Shown here in pieces: positions 35,340-46,400 of a stretch of 64,000 nucleotides of DNA (its first letter is position 1; each line of letters starts with the position of its first letter). Under the pieces are notes generated by a model. That model worked only from the letters and a program-made list of their open reading frames with translations, was not told the DNA's origin and did no database searches. Source of the stretch: Vandiemenella viatica (lineage: Eukaryota > Arthropoda > Insecta > Orthoptera > Morabidae); assembly GCA_031002005.1 (NCBI GenBank), contig CM061921.1:150631283-150695282 (forward strand). The letters run 5' to 3'. The translations under genes and the position numbers were made by a program.

Positions 35340-35663
35340 GATTCATTATGAATAGATACTGCAGGTATTATAAAGCAATTAGAACTCTTCAAGTGGGCGA
35401 AAGCACCGGATCCAGATGGAATCCCAGTAAAGGTATTTCCAGAGTACAGAAATTGGACATTTCTGTTTGATGTATACCGTAAATCCTTAGATGAGAAAGG
35501 AGTACCTTCGGACTGGAAAATCACACAGGTAATTCTGATTTTCAAGAAAGGAGATTGAAGAGATCCTAGATGATGTTGTTGTTGCTTTAGGGCGCGTCGA
35601 CAGCGGGGTCATTAGCCCTAACAATTACCAGTCTAAACTGTGGCTTAAGAAAGTACTAAAATA

Positions 35664-35928
35664 CTGTCTGCATGGTCGACTGTAAAGGGGTCGACCATAC
35701 AGACAGCAAATAAAATAATTCACAAATATAAAACGTGGCTTAGAAAAGGGGCCACCAGAACACAAGACCGTGCACCACCTGAATGGCTGTAAAGGGGCCA
35801 TACAGGGTCACAAAATAATTAAAAGCACTACATCTCTCGCCGGCTGTATAGTGGCCAGCAAAAAGGAATTTAAAAATATAAAAATTAAAAACAATGCACA
35901 TGGAAGGGTGGCTGTATAGGGGCCACCC
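35664..35928 (-). other. Five-hairpin array in the LINE 3' UTR
   Basis: Five stem-loops share a near-constant loop (plus strand TGTAWAGGG) on different stems: 35664-35706 (outer CTGTCTG plus inner ATGGTCGAC, 16 pairs with one mismatch), 35735-35755 (GTGGC, loop diverged), 35783-35801 (ATGGC), 35839-35859 (GCCGGC, one mismatch) and 35906-35928 (GGGTGGC). Changes on one side of each stem are matched on the other. The pattern points to conserved RNA structure between the ORF2 stop at 35942 and the LINE 3' end. Confidence 0.85.
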
Positions 35929-35941
35929 GTCCATCTAAAAA

Positions 35942-38900
35942 CTAGGCCGATCTGCCTAAAATTTTAGGCACTAGACCGGCCAATACACAAAATTTTAAAA
36001 CACTCGCCATACTGCTGGTCTCATTGTTTAAAATAAGGGCCAGATCGTTGGCAAGGCCAACGTCTGCCTTTAAGTCTAAAAACGCAACACAATCAACTAA
36101 AATGTGGCGCACCGTCATAGGTACGCCACAGGTATCACATTCCGGTGGGTCCTCCCGGCGGAAAAGAAAGCTGTGAGTCAGAGGACAGTGCCCTATACGG
36201 AGGCGAGTAAGGAGAACCTCATCCCTCCTCGCCCGCTGGAAGGAGCTGCTCCACGGCTGAACGGTCTGTTTGACCAGCCGGAGCTTATTATGCTCAACCA
36301 CCAGCCACTGCCTCTGCCAGATGTCAAAAACAAATCTTTTCCCCGCCGAGGCAAGGTCAGACTTTGGGACCGGATCAAAGTCAACTCTGACTTGTTGCAG
36401 GCTAACTTGGCAGCTTCATCAGCTGCCTCGTTCCCCCTGATTCCCACATGACCAGGTACCCAGCAGAATACGACCTCCTTTCCAGAAGATTGGAGCGATC
36501 GGAGGGTGTCCTGTATGCCTTGGACAAGACTATCTGCTGGGTACATGCTTCCTATAGCCTGGATGCAACTGAGGAAATCACAGCATATGATGTAGTTCGT
36601 GCCGCGACTTACTTTCATATGCTGGAGAGACTTTAACAAAGCGTAACACTCAGCAGTGTATACGCTGCAACAGCTATTCAGTTTGTAGTTATAAGTCGCT
36701 CGAGGGAACACTACTGAGCAGCCAACTCCGTTAGCCTGCTTAGACCCATCCGTGTATACCGGGGTAAACTCGCGAAACTGATTTAAAACATTGCTAAAAT
36801 TTCGGATAAAAACACTGTCGGCGGTACACAGCTTGTTGTACCGCGTCAGATCTAAAACTGTTCTGGGCCTCTTTAAAAGCCAGGGAGGAGTTTTACTCCA
36901 ACCCTGGTGATAAAAAGAGGGCATCTGAAAGCCATATTCCTCTAATATAGCCTTTGTACGGTAGCTGAATGGTTTAGTTGCGCTTTGACGGTTGCTATAA
37001 AGCCGTTCAAAGTTAGGATGAATAACTACGTCGTACACGGGACTGCCAGGAGTTGTGGCAATATGAAAATAGTGTTGCACCATGAGGAGACGCCGGCGGA
37101 TGAAAAGCAGCGGCTCGCCAGACTCAGCACAAATGCTGGGTATCGGACTGGTGCGGTATGCACCTGTGGCGAGACGAATTCCTGCATGGTGGACACTATC
37201 AAGTATACGTAGATAACTGTCCCGTGCCGAACCTTATACAATGCAACCAAACTCCAACCGCGACCGTACAAAGGCTCTATAAAACAGCAGGCAGGAGCGG
37301 TCAGCGCCCCACGACTTGCCACACAGACACTTTAAAACATTAAGGGCTTTCATGGCTCTGACTTTGACATCTTTAAGATGTGGCAGCCATGTAAGCCTAC
37401 TGTCGAAAATGAGGCCCAGAAACCGAACAGATTCACTAAAACCTAAAACGGTGTTCCTCAAGGTGAGATGAGGTTCTGCTAAAAGACTTCTACTGCGGCT
37501 AAAAAGTACACACCGAGTTTTCTCAGCAGAGAAACGAAAGCCGGTGTGTACTGACCATTCATCCAGCCTGTTCAGCGTGAGCTGCAGCTGCCGCTCAGCG
37601 CTTCTCAGGCTAGACGATGCAATAAAAATTAAAAAGTCGTCAACGTATAAGGAGAACCGAATGGGCCTCCTTATAACAGTTGAGATGCTATTAATGGCAA
37701 TAGCAAAAAGGGTTACACCTAAAACTGAACCTTGAGGAACACCGTTTTCCTGAATAAAAAGGTCGGACACTTCTCTACCGGCTCGGTACCGGAAGCAACG
37801 TCGAGATAAAAATGATTTTAAAAAACGAGGTAGATTTCCCCTAAATCCCCATTCATATAACTGTTTTAAAATAACGTGCCACCAGGTAGTGTCGTAAGCC
37901 TTTTCTATGTCGAAAAATATACCCACTAGGTGTTGGCTGGATGAAGGCGTCTTGAATGGCCGCTTCCAGTAGGATCAGGTTATCCGTGGTGGAACGGAAC
38001 TTCCTGAATCCACACTGAAAACGGCTCAACAGTTTACGGGACTCAAGACACCAGACGAGGCGGCGGTTCACCATCCGCTCTAGTGTCTTCCCGACGCAGC
38101 ATGTTAGGGCAATGCTACGGTAGCTACCTGGCAACAACTTGTCTTTGCCTGGTTTTAAAATTGGGATCATCGTTGCTTCCTTCCACGAGTCGGGGAAGTG
38201 TCCTCCGGTCCAAATTTCATTAAAAATACCCAGCAGGTACTCTTCAGCATCTTTGTTAAGATGCCTCAGCATCTGGTACTGGATCAGGTCAGGCCCTGGC
38301 GCAGTGTCTTTGGCGTTGTTAAGAGCCGACTCCAGCTCCCAAACTGAAAATGGGGTATTGTAGTCCTGTAATTCCGACGAGTCGAAGTTAAAGACTTGCC
38401 TTTCGGCAGATGTTCTTCGTTGTTGGACTCTGCCATTAGCTGCGCGATGCTTCGCTCGTCAGTGACTACACGCCCCTGATCCAGTAATCCAGATACTGGC
38501 GATCGAGAGTACCTACCGGATATACGGCGGATTGACTCCCATACTTTTGTTGGTGGTGTGGAACGGTTAATGGTGCTCACGAATTTCTGCCATGATCTCT
38601 TTTTGCTCTCCTTAATCACACGGCGCGCCTTAGCTCTAGCAATCCGGAACGCTGCGAGGTTGTCAGGTGTTGGGTGCAACCTAAACCGGCGCATGGCCCG
38701 TCTCCGGCCCTGAATAGCGGAACGACATTCATCGCTCCACCAAGGGACAGGCGTTCTGCGCTGCGCCCCGGAACTGCTAGGCATGGATATATCGGCCGCC
38801 CGATGAACTACTTCTGTGAAGTGTTTCACCTTGTCATCGGTGGTCTGGCGATGTTGGAGTATGACTGACCGGCTATAAAGTTGCCAGTCAGCTCTGCCGA

Positions 38901-39584
38901 TATTCCATTTCCGTGTGTTCCTTGTTTCGCTCCGTTCGGACTCTATATGTAACCAAATTGGGAAGTGGTCGCTTCCATGGAGGTCACGATCCACCTCCCA
39001 ATGCACGGAGTCGGCAATCGATGGAGAGCAAAGAGAGAGATCAATGGCAGAGGACGAACCGGAAGCAGTAGTGAAGTGTGTCATCTGACCGGTATTTAGG
39101 ATGCACAGATCCTCCTGCTCCAATAATCTACAAATCTCTCGGCCTCTGGGGCAATTGGTGGTCGAACCCCACAACGCGTTGTGCGCGTTAAAGTCTCCCA
39201 ATAGGAGAAAAGGCCGAGAGAGTTGCCGCATGATGTCAGCCAGTTGACCGCAATCAACTGGTGATCCCGGCGGTAGATATATGGAGCATACAGTGAGTTG
39301 CACCGGTCCATACAGTTTCACTGCTACTGCTTGTAACGGAGAGGTGAGAGCTACAGGTTCGGAGTGGACAGTGTTCCGTACAAACACCGCCACTCCCCCT
39401 TCGCTCGATCACCCTCGGTGTCGTCCTTTCGGTATGCGTCAAAACCTCTTAGCACAGGTTGATGTGTTGGTCTGAAGTGTGTCTCTTGAAGGCAGAGACA
39501 CAATGGATCAGACCGTGCTAAGAGTTGTAACTCCTCTTTGTGAGCCACAAAACCATTAATGTTCCATTGGAGTATGGGAGCCAT
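35942..39584 (-). pseudogene. LINE ORF2: endonuclease, reverse transcriptase, RNase H
   Basis: It starts MAPILQWNINGF (39584), the N-terminus of an APE-type endonuclease with LQETHF. FLLLGDFNAHN and GSDHFPIWLHIE mark its catalytic core (about 39170-38955). The reverse transcriptase has PILKPGKDKLLPGSYRSIAL, FFDIEKAYD, NGVPQGSVLG and the catalytic LYVDDFLIF (about 38180-37630). RNase H has PVYTDGSKQANGVGC, TAECYALLKSL and WVPGHVGIRGNEAADEAA (about 36770-36400). The C-terminal Cys-His motif ECDTCGVPMTVRHILVDC is at about 36140-36090. One-base shifts lie near 39400, 38430, 37945 and 36385, and a TAA at about 37235 lies in GCIV-stop-GSARDSY. All domains are otherwise readable. Confidence 0.92.
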
Positions 39585-39585
39585 C

Positions 39586-40107
39586 CTACCGATTTAATTT
39601 CACCCGCCCCGGTTCGGGTGGGTTTTCAGTCTCCATCTGCTGAGGAACGGGACCAGTCTCGTCCACCAGCATTACAGATTCCTCTGGCTCCGAAGAGTCA
39701 GACGTCTCCGACTCAGGTTCCTCATCCACTACTTCCTTCACCTTCTTTTTCCTCGACCTCTTTTCCTTCTTCTCCCTGCCAGTAGGTAGTCTGGGAGGGG
39801 ACGAAGAGGGAGATTTGATAAACTGAGTCGGGTCCGTCCGCCTAAACTTCGGGCCCCGGATCTTCTGATTACCTCCATTAATAGATGTAGCAGATGGTAA
39901 TGCTACAACTGTCAAAGTGCGCGGTGGAATTGGAGGTGGCGCTACTTTGACAGCTACTGCTGCTGGTGGTGGACTATTAGTGACTGCTGCTGGTGTAGTC
40001 GAGGTCGCAGACGTACTACTACCGACGTCCGCGGTCTTCGATGTTACGACCTTTGCGGGTTTGGCACCGCATTTGCATTCACATGAGCACTTTGTGCTGG
40101 TGCTCAT
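39586..40107 (-). CDS. LINE ORF1 downstream segment (ORF1b), 173 codons
   Basis: Its ATG overlaps the ORF1 stop as ATGA (40107-40104) and its stop TAG is one base from the ORF2 ATG (TAGGATG, 39588-39582). It starts MSTSTKCSCECKCGAKPAKV, continues as a Ser/Thr/Pro/Ala-rich linker, has a basic stretch REKKEKRSRKKKVKEVV and an acidic end (EEPESETSDSSEPEES). Either it is the C-terminal part of ORF1 split by a one-base shift, or a separate ORF translated by reinitiation. Comparable LINEs usually carry one longer ORF1, which favours the first view. Confidence 0.7.
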   Translation of the reverse strand: MSTSTKCSCECKCGAKPAKVVTSKTADVGSSTSATSTTPAAVTNSPPPAAVAVKVAPPPIPPRTLTVVALPSATSINGGNQKIRGPKFRRTDPTQFIKSPSSSPPRLPTGREKKEKRSRKKKVKEVVDEEPESETSDSSEPEESVMLVDETGPVPQQMETENPPEPGRVKLNR

Positions 40108-41096
40108 GTCGCAACGGACGTCTGGGTAGCAGTACTTTGTTTCCTGACGGGAGTTGAAGCCATCTTAGCGAAGCTAGTTCCAAAAATTGGAGCGGCGAGC
40201 GACTTGGCCTTCTTCCTTGCTTCTGCATAAGGGATCCGCTCTTTTGTCTTCAACTCCTGTATCTTGCGCTCTTCAAGATACACTTGACACTCCCTACTCC
40301 AGGCCGGGTGCGATCCGGAGCAGTTGACGCACACCTGTGGTAGCATGCAACTTACTCCCGGCTCATGTGCCCCCTTGCCGCACGTGGGATTGCCCTTACA
40401 TGACGCCGTCGTATGTCCGAACCGCTGACACTGAAAACAGCGCATCGGGTCCGGAACATACGGACGGACGTTCAGGTTGATGTAGCCTGCTTTTATGTTC
40501 TTGGGTAGTACTGGAGTGTCAAACGTCAGGACGAAGGTGGCAGTCTTTTCAATACTGCCACTAACCCTTCGTGTGATCTGACGTACCTCGACCACTTGCT
40601 GTTCCTTCCACTCCTTAACGAGTTCCTCGGTCCCTATGTCTATCAGGTCACGGCAGGTGACAACGCCTTTTGAACTATTCAGGGATTTGTGGAGTTCGCA
40701 ATTGACTGCGAACTCCCCGAGCTTCTCACAGTTAAGGAGTTGGGTAGCTTGCCTACTGGTTGTAGTTTCCAGCAGCAGCGTCCCGTTCCTCAGCTTTTTC
40801 ACCGAATTTAGGGTCCCTACTAGACCCTCTAGCCCCTTTGAGATATAAAACGGTGAGACTTTTTCAAAGGTTCCTTCCACCCTCTGCATCACTATAAAAG
40901 CGTTCGCAAGCGAACAAACTTTTCTGTCACTATTACCATCAGAAGCGGGGGGGCTATCGACCCTTACCCGCTTCTTAGAACTGGGTGTATTGGGTTTAGC
41001 CTGCGGCACACCCGTACCGCAGGGTTTTGTAGTTTTTGTGTGTGACTTCGTTTTGGTCCCACGAGCAAAACATTTTATACAGGAATGCTGATACAA
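40104..41096 (-). CDS. LINE ORF1 (gag-like nucleic acid binding protein)
   Basis: An intact frame of 330 codons from ATG at 41096. A basic N-terminus (KTTKPCGTGVPQAK, KKRVRVDSPP) precedes a fold with VEGTFEKVSPFYISKGLEG and RNGTLLLETTTSRQA, typical of LINE ORF1 RNA-binding parts. Zinc knuckles follow: CFQCQRFGHTTASC (C-X2-C-X4-H-X4-C), a partial CGKGAHEPGVSC, and CVNCSGSHPAWSREC. The end has YAEARKKAKSLA and TPVRKQSTATQTSVAT. It should bind LINE RNA in the particle used for target-primed reverse transcription. It is the best-preserved protein of the element. Confidence 0.9.
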   Translation of the reverse strand: MYQHSCIKCFARGTKTKSHTKTTKPCGTGVPQAKPNTPSSKKRVRVDSPPASDGNSDRKVCSLANAFIVMQRVEGTFEKVSPFYISKGLEGLVGTLNSVKKLRNGTLLLETTTSRQATQLLNCEKLGEFAVNCELHKSLNSSKGVVTCRDLIDIGTEELVKEWKEQQVVEVRQITRRVSGSIEKTATFVLTFDTPVLPKNIKAGYINLNVRPYVPDPMRCFQCQRFGHTTASCKGNPTCGKGAHEPGVSCMLPQVCVNCSGSHPAWSRECQVYLEERKIQELKTKERIPYAEARKKAKSLAAPIFGTSFAKMASTPVRKQSTATQTSVAT

Positions 41097-42515
41097 CAGG
41101 GGTGCGCAGGTGCCCCTGAGGTCGCACGTTAGCGGTGGTTTGCCTCACCACTCATCACCTCCTCAGCACGTGTCCGACCTTGAGGTTGAGGGTTTTTATA
41201 GAGGTTTGTCCGTCCTCGCGATGAAGCCAAGATCCCCGTTCTCCTAGGCACACAACGTTCCACCGCCACGCCCTACGGTGGTCGTTGAAGCATGGTAGGA
41301 GTTTACGGTGTGGGAAACTTGCGGCGCTCACAAGTTTCCAGCTCGGGCACCGCGGGTTCGCCAAACCTGTACCTGGCACTTGCGTACCAGGCCCCTGCGG
41401 GGAAGAGATCCTAGAAACTACTGTCCTATATTATAATACTGTTTGTAGTAGAATTATAGAGCATGTTATATGCTCGAACATTGTGAACTTTCCAGATGAA
41501 AACAATTTGCTTATACTGAAGCACACCCATTTCTGAAGATAAGACCATGTGGAACATAGCTCACCCTATTTTCACATGATGTAATGAAAGTTATTGAAAA
41601 AGGTTCAAAAATTGATGCAATTTTTTGGATTTTCAGAAACCCTTCGATTCTTGGCCTCACTGACTTTTAGCGAAGATTGAAGTGTACGGCATATTGGATC
41701 AACTTTGTGAATGGATAAAGAATTTTCTAACTGGCCGGTCGCAGTATGTTGTCGTTGATAGAGAAGCCTCTTCTAACCTAGAGGTTACATTGGGTGCCCT
41801 TCAAGGAAGCGTAATATGACAACTTCTTCCCTTAATTTTCATAAACAATCTTGGAGGCAACATGAAGAGCAGACAGATTGTTTGCTGATGATATGATCAT
41901 CTATATGGGAAGTAAGGAATTCAGCCGTCTGCTTAGAAATTCAGCATGATCTGGATGTTATTTCGGCATGTTGCAACACATGCAAACTTACACTAAATTG
42001 TAAAAAGTGCAAGACAATGTGTGAAGCAAAATATCATTTGTTTGGAAATACAAAGTAAACAGTTCAGTTACTGATATAGTCAATTCCGTTAAGTATTTGG
42101 GCTTAACAGTACCAAACAACATGAAATGGGATTTGCATATTAATTTGGTTGTAGGTACAGCTAATTCTAGGCTGCGATTCATAGTTCGAATTTTGAAAAA
42201 TGAGATGGCGTACAAAACTCTCGTGCATCCACATTGGGACTACAGTTGTGCGGTTTGCGATCCATTTCGTAGGGGTCTGATTGACAGTATAGAGAAGTAC
42301 AGAGAAGAGACATTCAATTCTTGACTGCCTGCCACTGTTTGGGCTGCAACGACAGGAGTGATAAAGTTAGAGAAATAAGATGCCAAACTTATGCTTATAT
42401 AAATTCTCTCTTCCCTCGTGCTATTCGGGAATGGAATGCACATAGCAGAGATTTATTTTAAGTGCAAAGCACCATCTGCCACCCACAATTTTGTGAATTG
42501 CAGAGTATATATGTA

Positions 42516-44511
42516 GATGTGGTCACATGGATGTCCGCTGACTCAAATATATATATATATATATATATATAGCGAGACCCTTCATTAGCAAGGAGGGTGG
42601 TTTTATATTTTAACAGTACAGCAGGAAAAGATAGAAGGGAGCAAGCAGGTCTGGAAGGAAATGAGGTGAGACAACCATAGTTGACAAGGGATGGGTAGAG
42701 AAGAACGATGACCAGAAGGACAAACGAGAGATCGGACATATCAGTGTAATGTATGCTATTTATTATAAAGTAGGAAAGTCCTACACACAAACATGAAAAT
42801 GATGACAAACATATAATGCTTTTGATAATGGCTTCTTTGTTTTCATATGTGCTTTTTTTTTTAGCTCCACAATTTTCTCCGGACGGCAAGAATTTAGGGC
42901 CTCTTCTTCATATTTGCTACAGGCCCCACGCTGTCTTAATCCGGCCCTGATAAGTAATGGGGAAGGATATTGCTGGTTACTCAAGTCCTGAGAAATTCCG
43001 ATGCCAAGAATACGTTACTATGCAATTTCAGTCATGTGAGGTACCTTTAGCAACCATAGGTAATTTTAGGATTTTATGGATTGACAATCGGAAACAGGAA
43101 TAATGAGTAGGGTGTTTAGTTCATTGTTATGAGGAATGAAAAGAAAATAAGATTTAGCCTATAACAATGTGCTGAATTTCTTTGAATTAATTTCAGACAA
43201 AACAAAAACTGGAATCTGTATAGTCAGACCAGGATTTGAGTCAAAATATTTCATAGTTACTATTGAATTTTGTAACCACTGGACCAGCTTTGAAAACGCA
43301 GAAGTAATCTAGCATGATCTGTTACATACCTATTTAGCTGAATTTTGACAAGCCTGACTTCGATATTTAATTTCAGGCTTATAAAGCAACACTGTGCACC
43401 GAGCATTCCTGTTTTTGCCTGCTCTTAGACAAAAGCTTCAAGCAGTGTGTGGAATCAACGAGCTAATGACTCGGACACTACTTCACAATGCTTTAAAAAA
43501 CTGAAGCTTTTTTTTTGTCTTTTGAGATGACATCAGTAACACACTATACTCACTGGCTAGTGCTTGTATACTATAAATAAGCATCAGTGCCAGTAAAATA
43601 TATAGCACAGTTGAAAAAGGAAATAACCAGAAACAAAAAATTGTTCATTTATCTGCCATTATGTCATCTACATAAACATATTTTTTAATTATTGTTATTA
43701 ATTTTTGTTTTTTGTTTTTGAACAGTTACAGAATTGTTGCAATCTGGATGCAAGACCAAACACAAATTTCACTGCCTCCAGATGTAATAATTTATATCAT
43801 ATTTATCAAAGAAATTTTCGGGGCTATAGTATTTCAATATCCAACAAGGCAACTGTAAATATTTCTAGCTGGAACTGACAAAAAATTAGGTAATTAACTG
43901 TGGCACATAAAACCAGTTGCTTCCACAAGCCATGATGGAAAATGTGACCTTGTCATGAAAACAGTACATTTTCACCTATTTAAATTCACCTCTGCTATTT
44001 TAAGGTATTTTTTATATATAAATACTTGTGCAGAAAAAAAAAAATTGACGGGTTCACTTAAAATGAACTGTTGGTAAACAATAGAAGAGTCTGATTTTTG
44101 TCACATTTTGAAAGTATCAGTACCGCACCAATAAATACATCAAAAGACAAACAAAATGCAATAAGAATTACGCAGCATTACAAAATGTGTTATGTAGCTA
44201 CGCTTTCTGCATACCTCTGATCAACTTTACAACAATGAGTGGGAATTCAATCCCACTTCAGAAATGTTATTCCCATTGTGGGCAAGGCATAAGCCAAAAT
44301 TACACATTTTCTCATGTTTGTCTTGTACATATGTTCCTTGTTTGGCTGCTGATACTTCACTCAAGCTCAACTTTTCTTTCTATCCGTCCAAATAATTATT
44401 TTTCAGTTTGATAGAATATACTGACAGTTGAATGGACCCATAACTACATACTGAACATGAAGTACATACCAAATTGTCTCAAACTGTCAAATACAAAATA
44501 GGTGCAAATAT
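42516..44511. other. Intron 3 sequence with an AT microsatellite
   Basis: A run of (AT)n lies at about 42547-42571. The rest is AT-rich without coding similarity or terminal repeats that I recognise. Confidence 0.45.
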
Positions 44512-44742
44512 TTTATTTATTGTTTTACTTCAGGCTTTACACTTCACCAATGTCTTTCATCATGGGCGGGAAAGGACTAGGGGCAAGGAACAGGAAGGAA
44601 TTTGTCCATTCTTTTGAAAGAACAATGGCTACATTTGCCTGGATTTCAGGAAACCACAGAAAACTGAAATCTGTACGGCTGGCAGGGGAATCAAACCAAT
44701 GTCCACCTGAAAGCGAGGCCTGAGAGTTATGGTGTAGCCAAC
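44512..44742 (-). repeat. tRNA-derived SINE, copy 10
   Basis: The tail reads CAGGCTTTACACTTCACCAA. The body GGAACAGGAAGGAATTTGTC and the B-box relic GGGGAATCAAACCAATGTCC are visible. Diverged head. Confidence 0.85.
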
Positions 44743-44879
44743 ACATTTGTTGTAAAATAAAAGGTGTCATTACCTCATGTTTTCATATATTCATTGCATA
44801 TTTAAGCTAGGCTGTGCAGAAAATCTGTTTTAGAAAGTACTTCTTGAAACACACCTAAGTCAAAGAGCTGTCTTACCAA

Positions 44880-45124
44880 TTTTTTTTTAACTTGTGACTT
44901 TACACCTCATTGACGTCAAGGTCATTAGCGGCGGGATGGGACTGAGGACAAGGAATGGGAAGGAATTTGGCCATGGCCTTTTTGAAGGAAGCATCCCAAC
45001 ATTCGCCTGGAGTAATTTGGAGAAACCCTGGAAAACCCAAATCTAATGCCTGGACGGGGATTCGAACCGGCGTCCTCCCGAATGTGAGGTCAGAACGTTA
45101 ACCACTCACCCACCACACTCGGTC
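44880..45124 (-). repeat. tRNA-derived SINE, copy 11 (well preserved)
   Basis: One of the two best copies. The head ends ACCCACCACACTCGGTC; the perfect B-box reads GGTTCGAATCC on minus (GGATTCGAACC at about 45058-45068). The body is complete, the tail is GACTTTACACCTCATTGACG then TCAAGGTCATTAGCGG, and a T run precedes it on plus. Confidence 0.93.
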
Positions 45125-46119
45125 TCAGCAAATCAATTGTCATCAGTTTATCATATGACATCAGTATTTAAAAAACTGATATGTAAGATTTTTATTCCTA
45201 CAAAGTGTGTCACAACAGAGAATATTACATGAATTATACCCGCTGAATATTTGGAAAGTGACAAAGTAACAATAGCCACTATCACTTAACACACAGAAGT
45301 TCAAACTTCATAAACCACTTGTATAATAAATCAAGCAACACTGAAAACCTTACATATTCAATCTACATTCATAGGCCATTTGTATTCATACAACATTATG
45401 CAAAATACTGGCTGTTATTTCTTTTTATGTTATGATGATGCCACAAATTTTATTTTGAGATGCAAATTAAGAAATTGATGTAAACCCCTTCCTTTGGCCA
45501 AAGGTAACCATTTTTTTTTTACTTTTCATATCTATCATTATTGTAAAAATACTTGCCAATTCTTAGACTTAAAAGTACTTATGTATCAGTTCCAAGCCAG
45601 GTTTTCCACACCGAGGCTGCATGTGTCATACTTTGATTTGGTTATAGGGTATTCAGAAATATTGTTTTGTGTGTGTGTGCAGTTTTTTTTAAGAAGTCCT
45701 TGCCCACATTTTAGATAAGTAGTGTCCCAGTTTGTATTTCTTTCAGCATTATTTCATATTCCACAATTGTCAATACTATTACAAAGCCATTTTTCTTATT
45801 TTTATTAACAAATAAAATTCGGAGTAAACTCCAACATTATTGCTGAAACTGCTACATTTAAAAATTTTAATCTCAACTGTATGCGCACATCATCTCCCTA
45901 GATAAACTTTAAATATCTCAAAACTGAATTTAGCATTTAACATTAAGTGGAAAAGAGAAAAAAAAAGTGCCAGTTTTATAATTAAAGGAACCGTCCTGCA
46001 GTGGCCGAATCAATAGCTTCATGCAAGCAAAGATATGACTAACTAAGCCAATAAATAGTTATGCTCTGTTATGAAACTGTGGAAAGGATAAAAATGAATT
46101 TTCGTGGTGTCCCTACCAG
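45125..46119. other. Intron 3 sequence, nothing recognised
   Basis: AT-rich, non-coding. Confidence 0.4.
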
Positions 46120-46125
46120 ATGATG

Positions 46126-46400
46126 ATGCTGAATGTTGAAGTTTCAATGGTGTGCTCTGCCATCATACTCGGGTCCTGTTCATGCACTGCAACAACTAGA
46201 ACTTCAATGCTGTACCTGGGTGCTGATGCAGTTATAAAGCATCAAGCTTCTCCCCATCCCTGCCAACTTACTGTAGTTTGTGTTGGATGCAAGTTAATAC
46301 TGCCTCCATCACACCGGCCGCTAAGAAAGTGGTTCATTATCTTGTCCGGTGCAAATGATTCACCACAGCATCCTTACTTCCTACTGGAAGGCTTCACACT
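46126..46400 (+). repeat. Unclassified repeat, plus copy of an inverted pair
   Basis: It matches, in inverted orientation, sequence at about 47925-48200. Shared blocks include GATGCA, CATCACA near the middle, GTGGTTCA and CAGCAT, in the same order over about 270 bp. An open frame here (46120-46461) is probably fortuitous. Confidence 0.6.

Larger units (their letters stand above)
35571..41401 (-). mobile_element. Full-length I-type LINE with 14-bp target duplication
   Basis: The 14-bp sequence GAAGAGATCCTAGA occurs at 35557-35570 and again at 41402-41415 without mismatch, fixing the ends. The element (5831 bp) has a GC-rich 5' UTR (41401-41097), ORF1 with zinc knuckles, a low-complexity second ORF, ORF2 with endonuclease, reverse transcriptase and RNase H, and a structured 3' UTR ending (minus) in GCAACAACAACATCA instead of a plain A tail. 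RNase H plus CAA/TAA-type tail suggest the I superfamily. ORF2 has about five one-base shifts and one nonsense codon. Confidence 0.93.
35340..42515 (+). mobile_element. Older Jockey/CR1-like LINE, split by the I-type LINE
   Basis: Two plus-strand pieces flank the younger LINE. The left piece (about 35340-35570) reads FKWAKAPDPDGIPVKVF and GVPSDWKITQVILIFKKGD, a reverse-transcriptase N-terminal part. The right piece (41416-42515) continues NYCPILYYNTVCSRIIEHVI. Later come degraded thumb and C-terminal parts (GLTVPNNMKWDLHI, MRWRTKLSCIH) and a 3' end AGAGTATATATGTAGATG. Reading resumes at the same place where it was cut, which confirms the nesting. Many stops. Between 41560 and 41760 similarity is weak. 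Confidence 0.82.

Noticed and set aside
39540..40129. Plus-strand open frames of 70-81 codons
   Set aside because: Antisense shadows of the GC-rich LINE ORF1b and ORF1.
45056..45070. Perfect tRNA B-box, possible tRNA gene
   Set aside because: No cloverleaf or anticodon stem can be formed from the flanks; it is the promoter of the tRNA-derived SINE, as is the one at about 56070.
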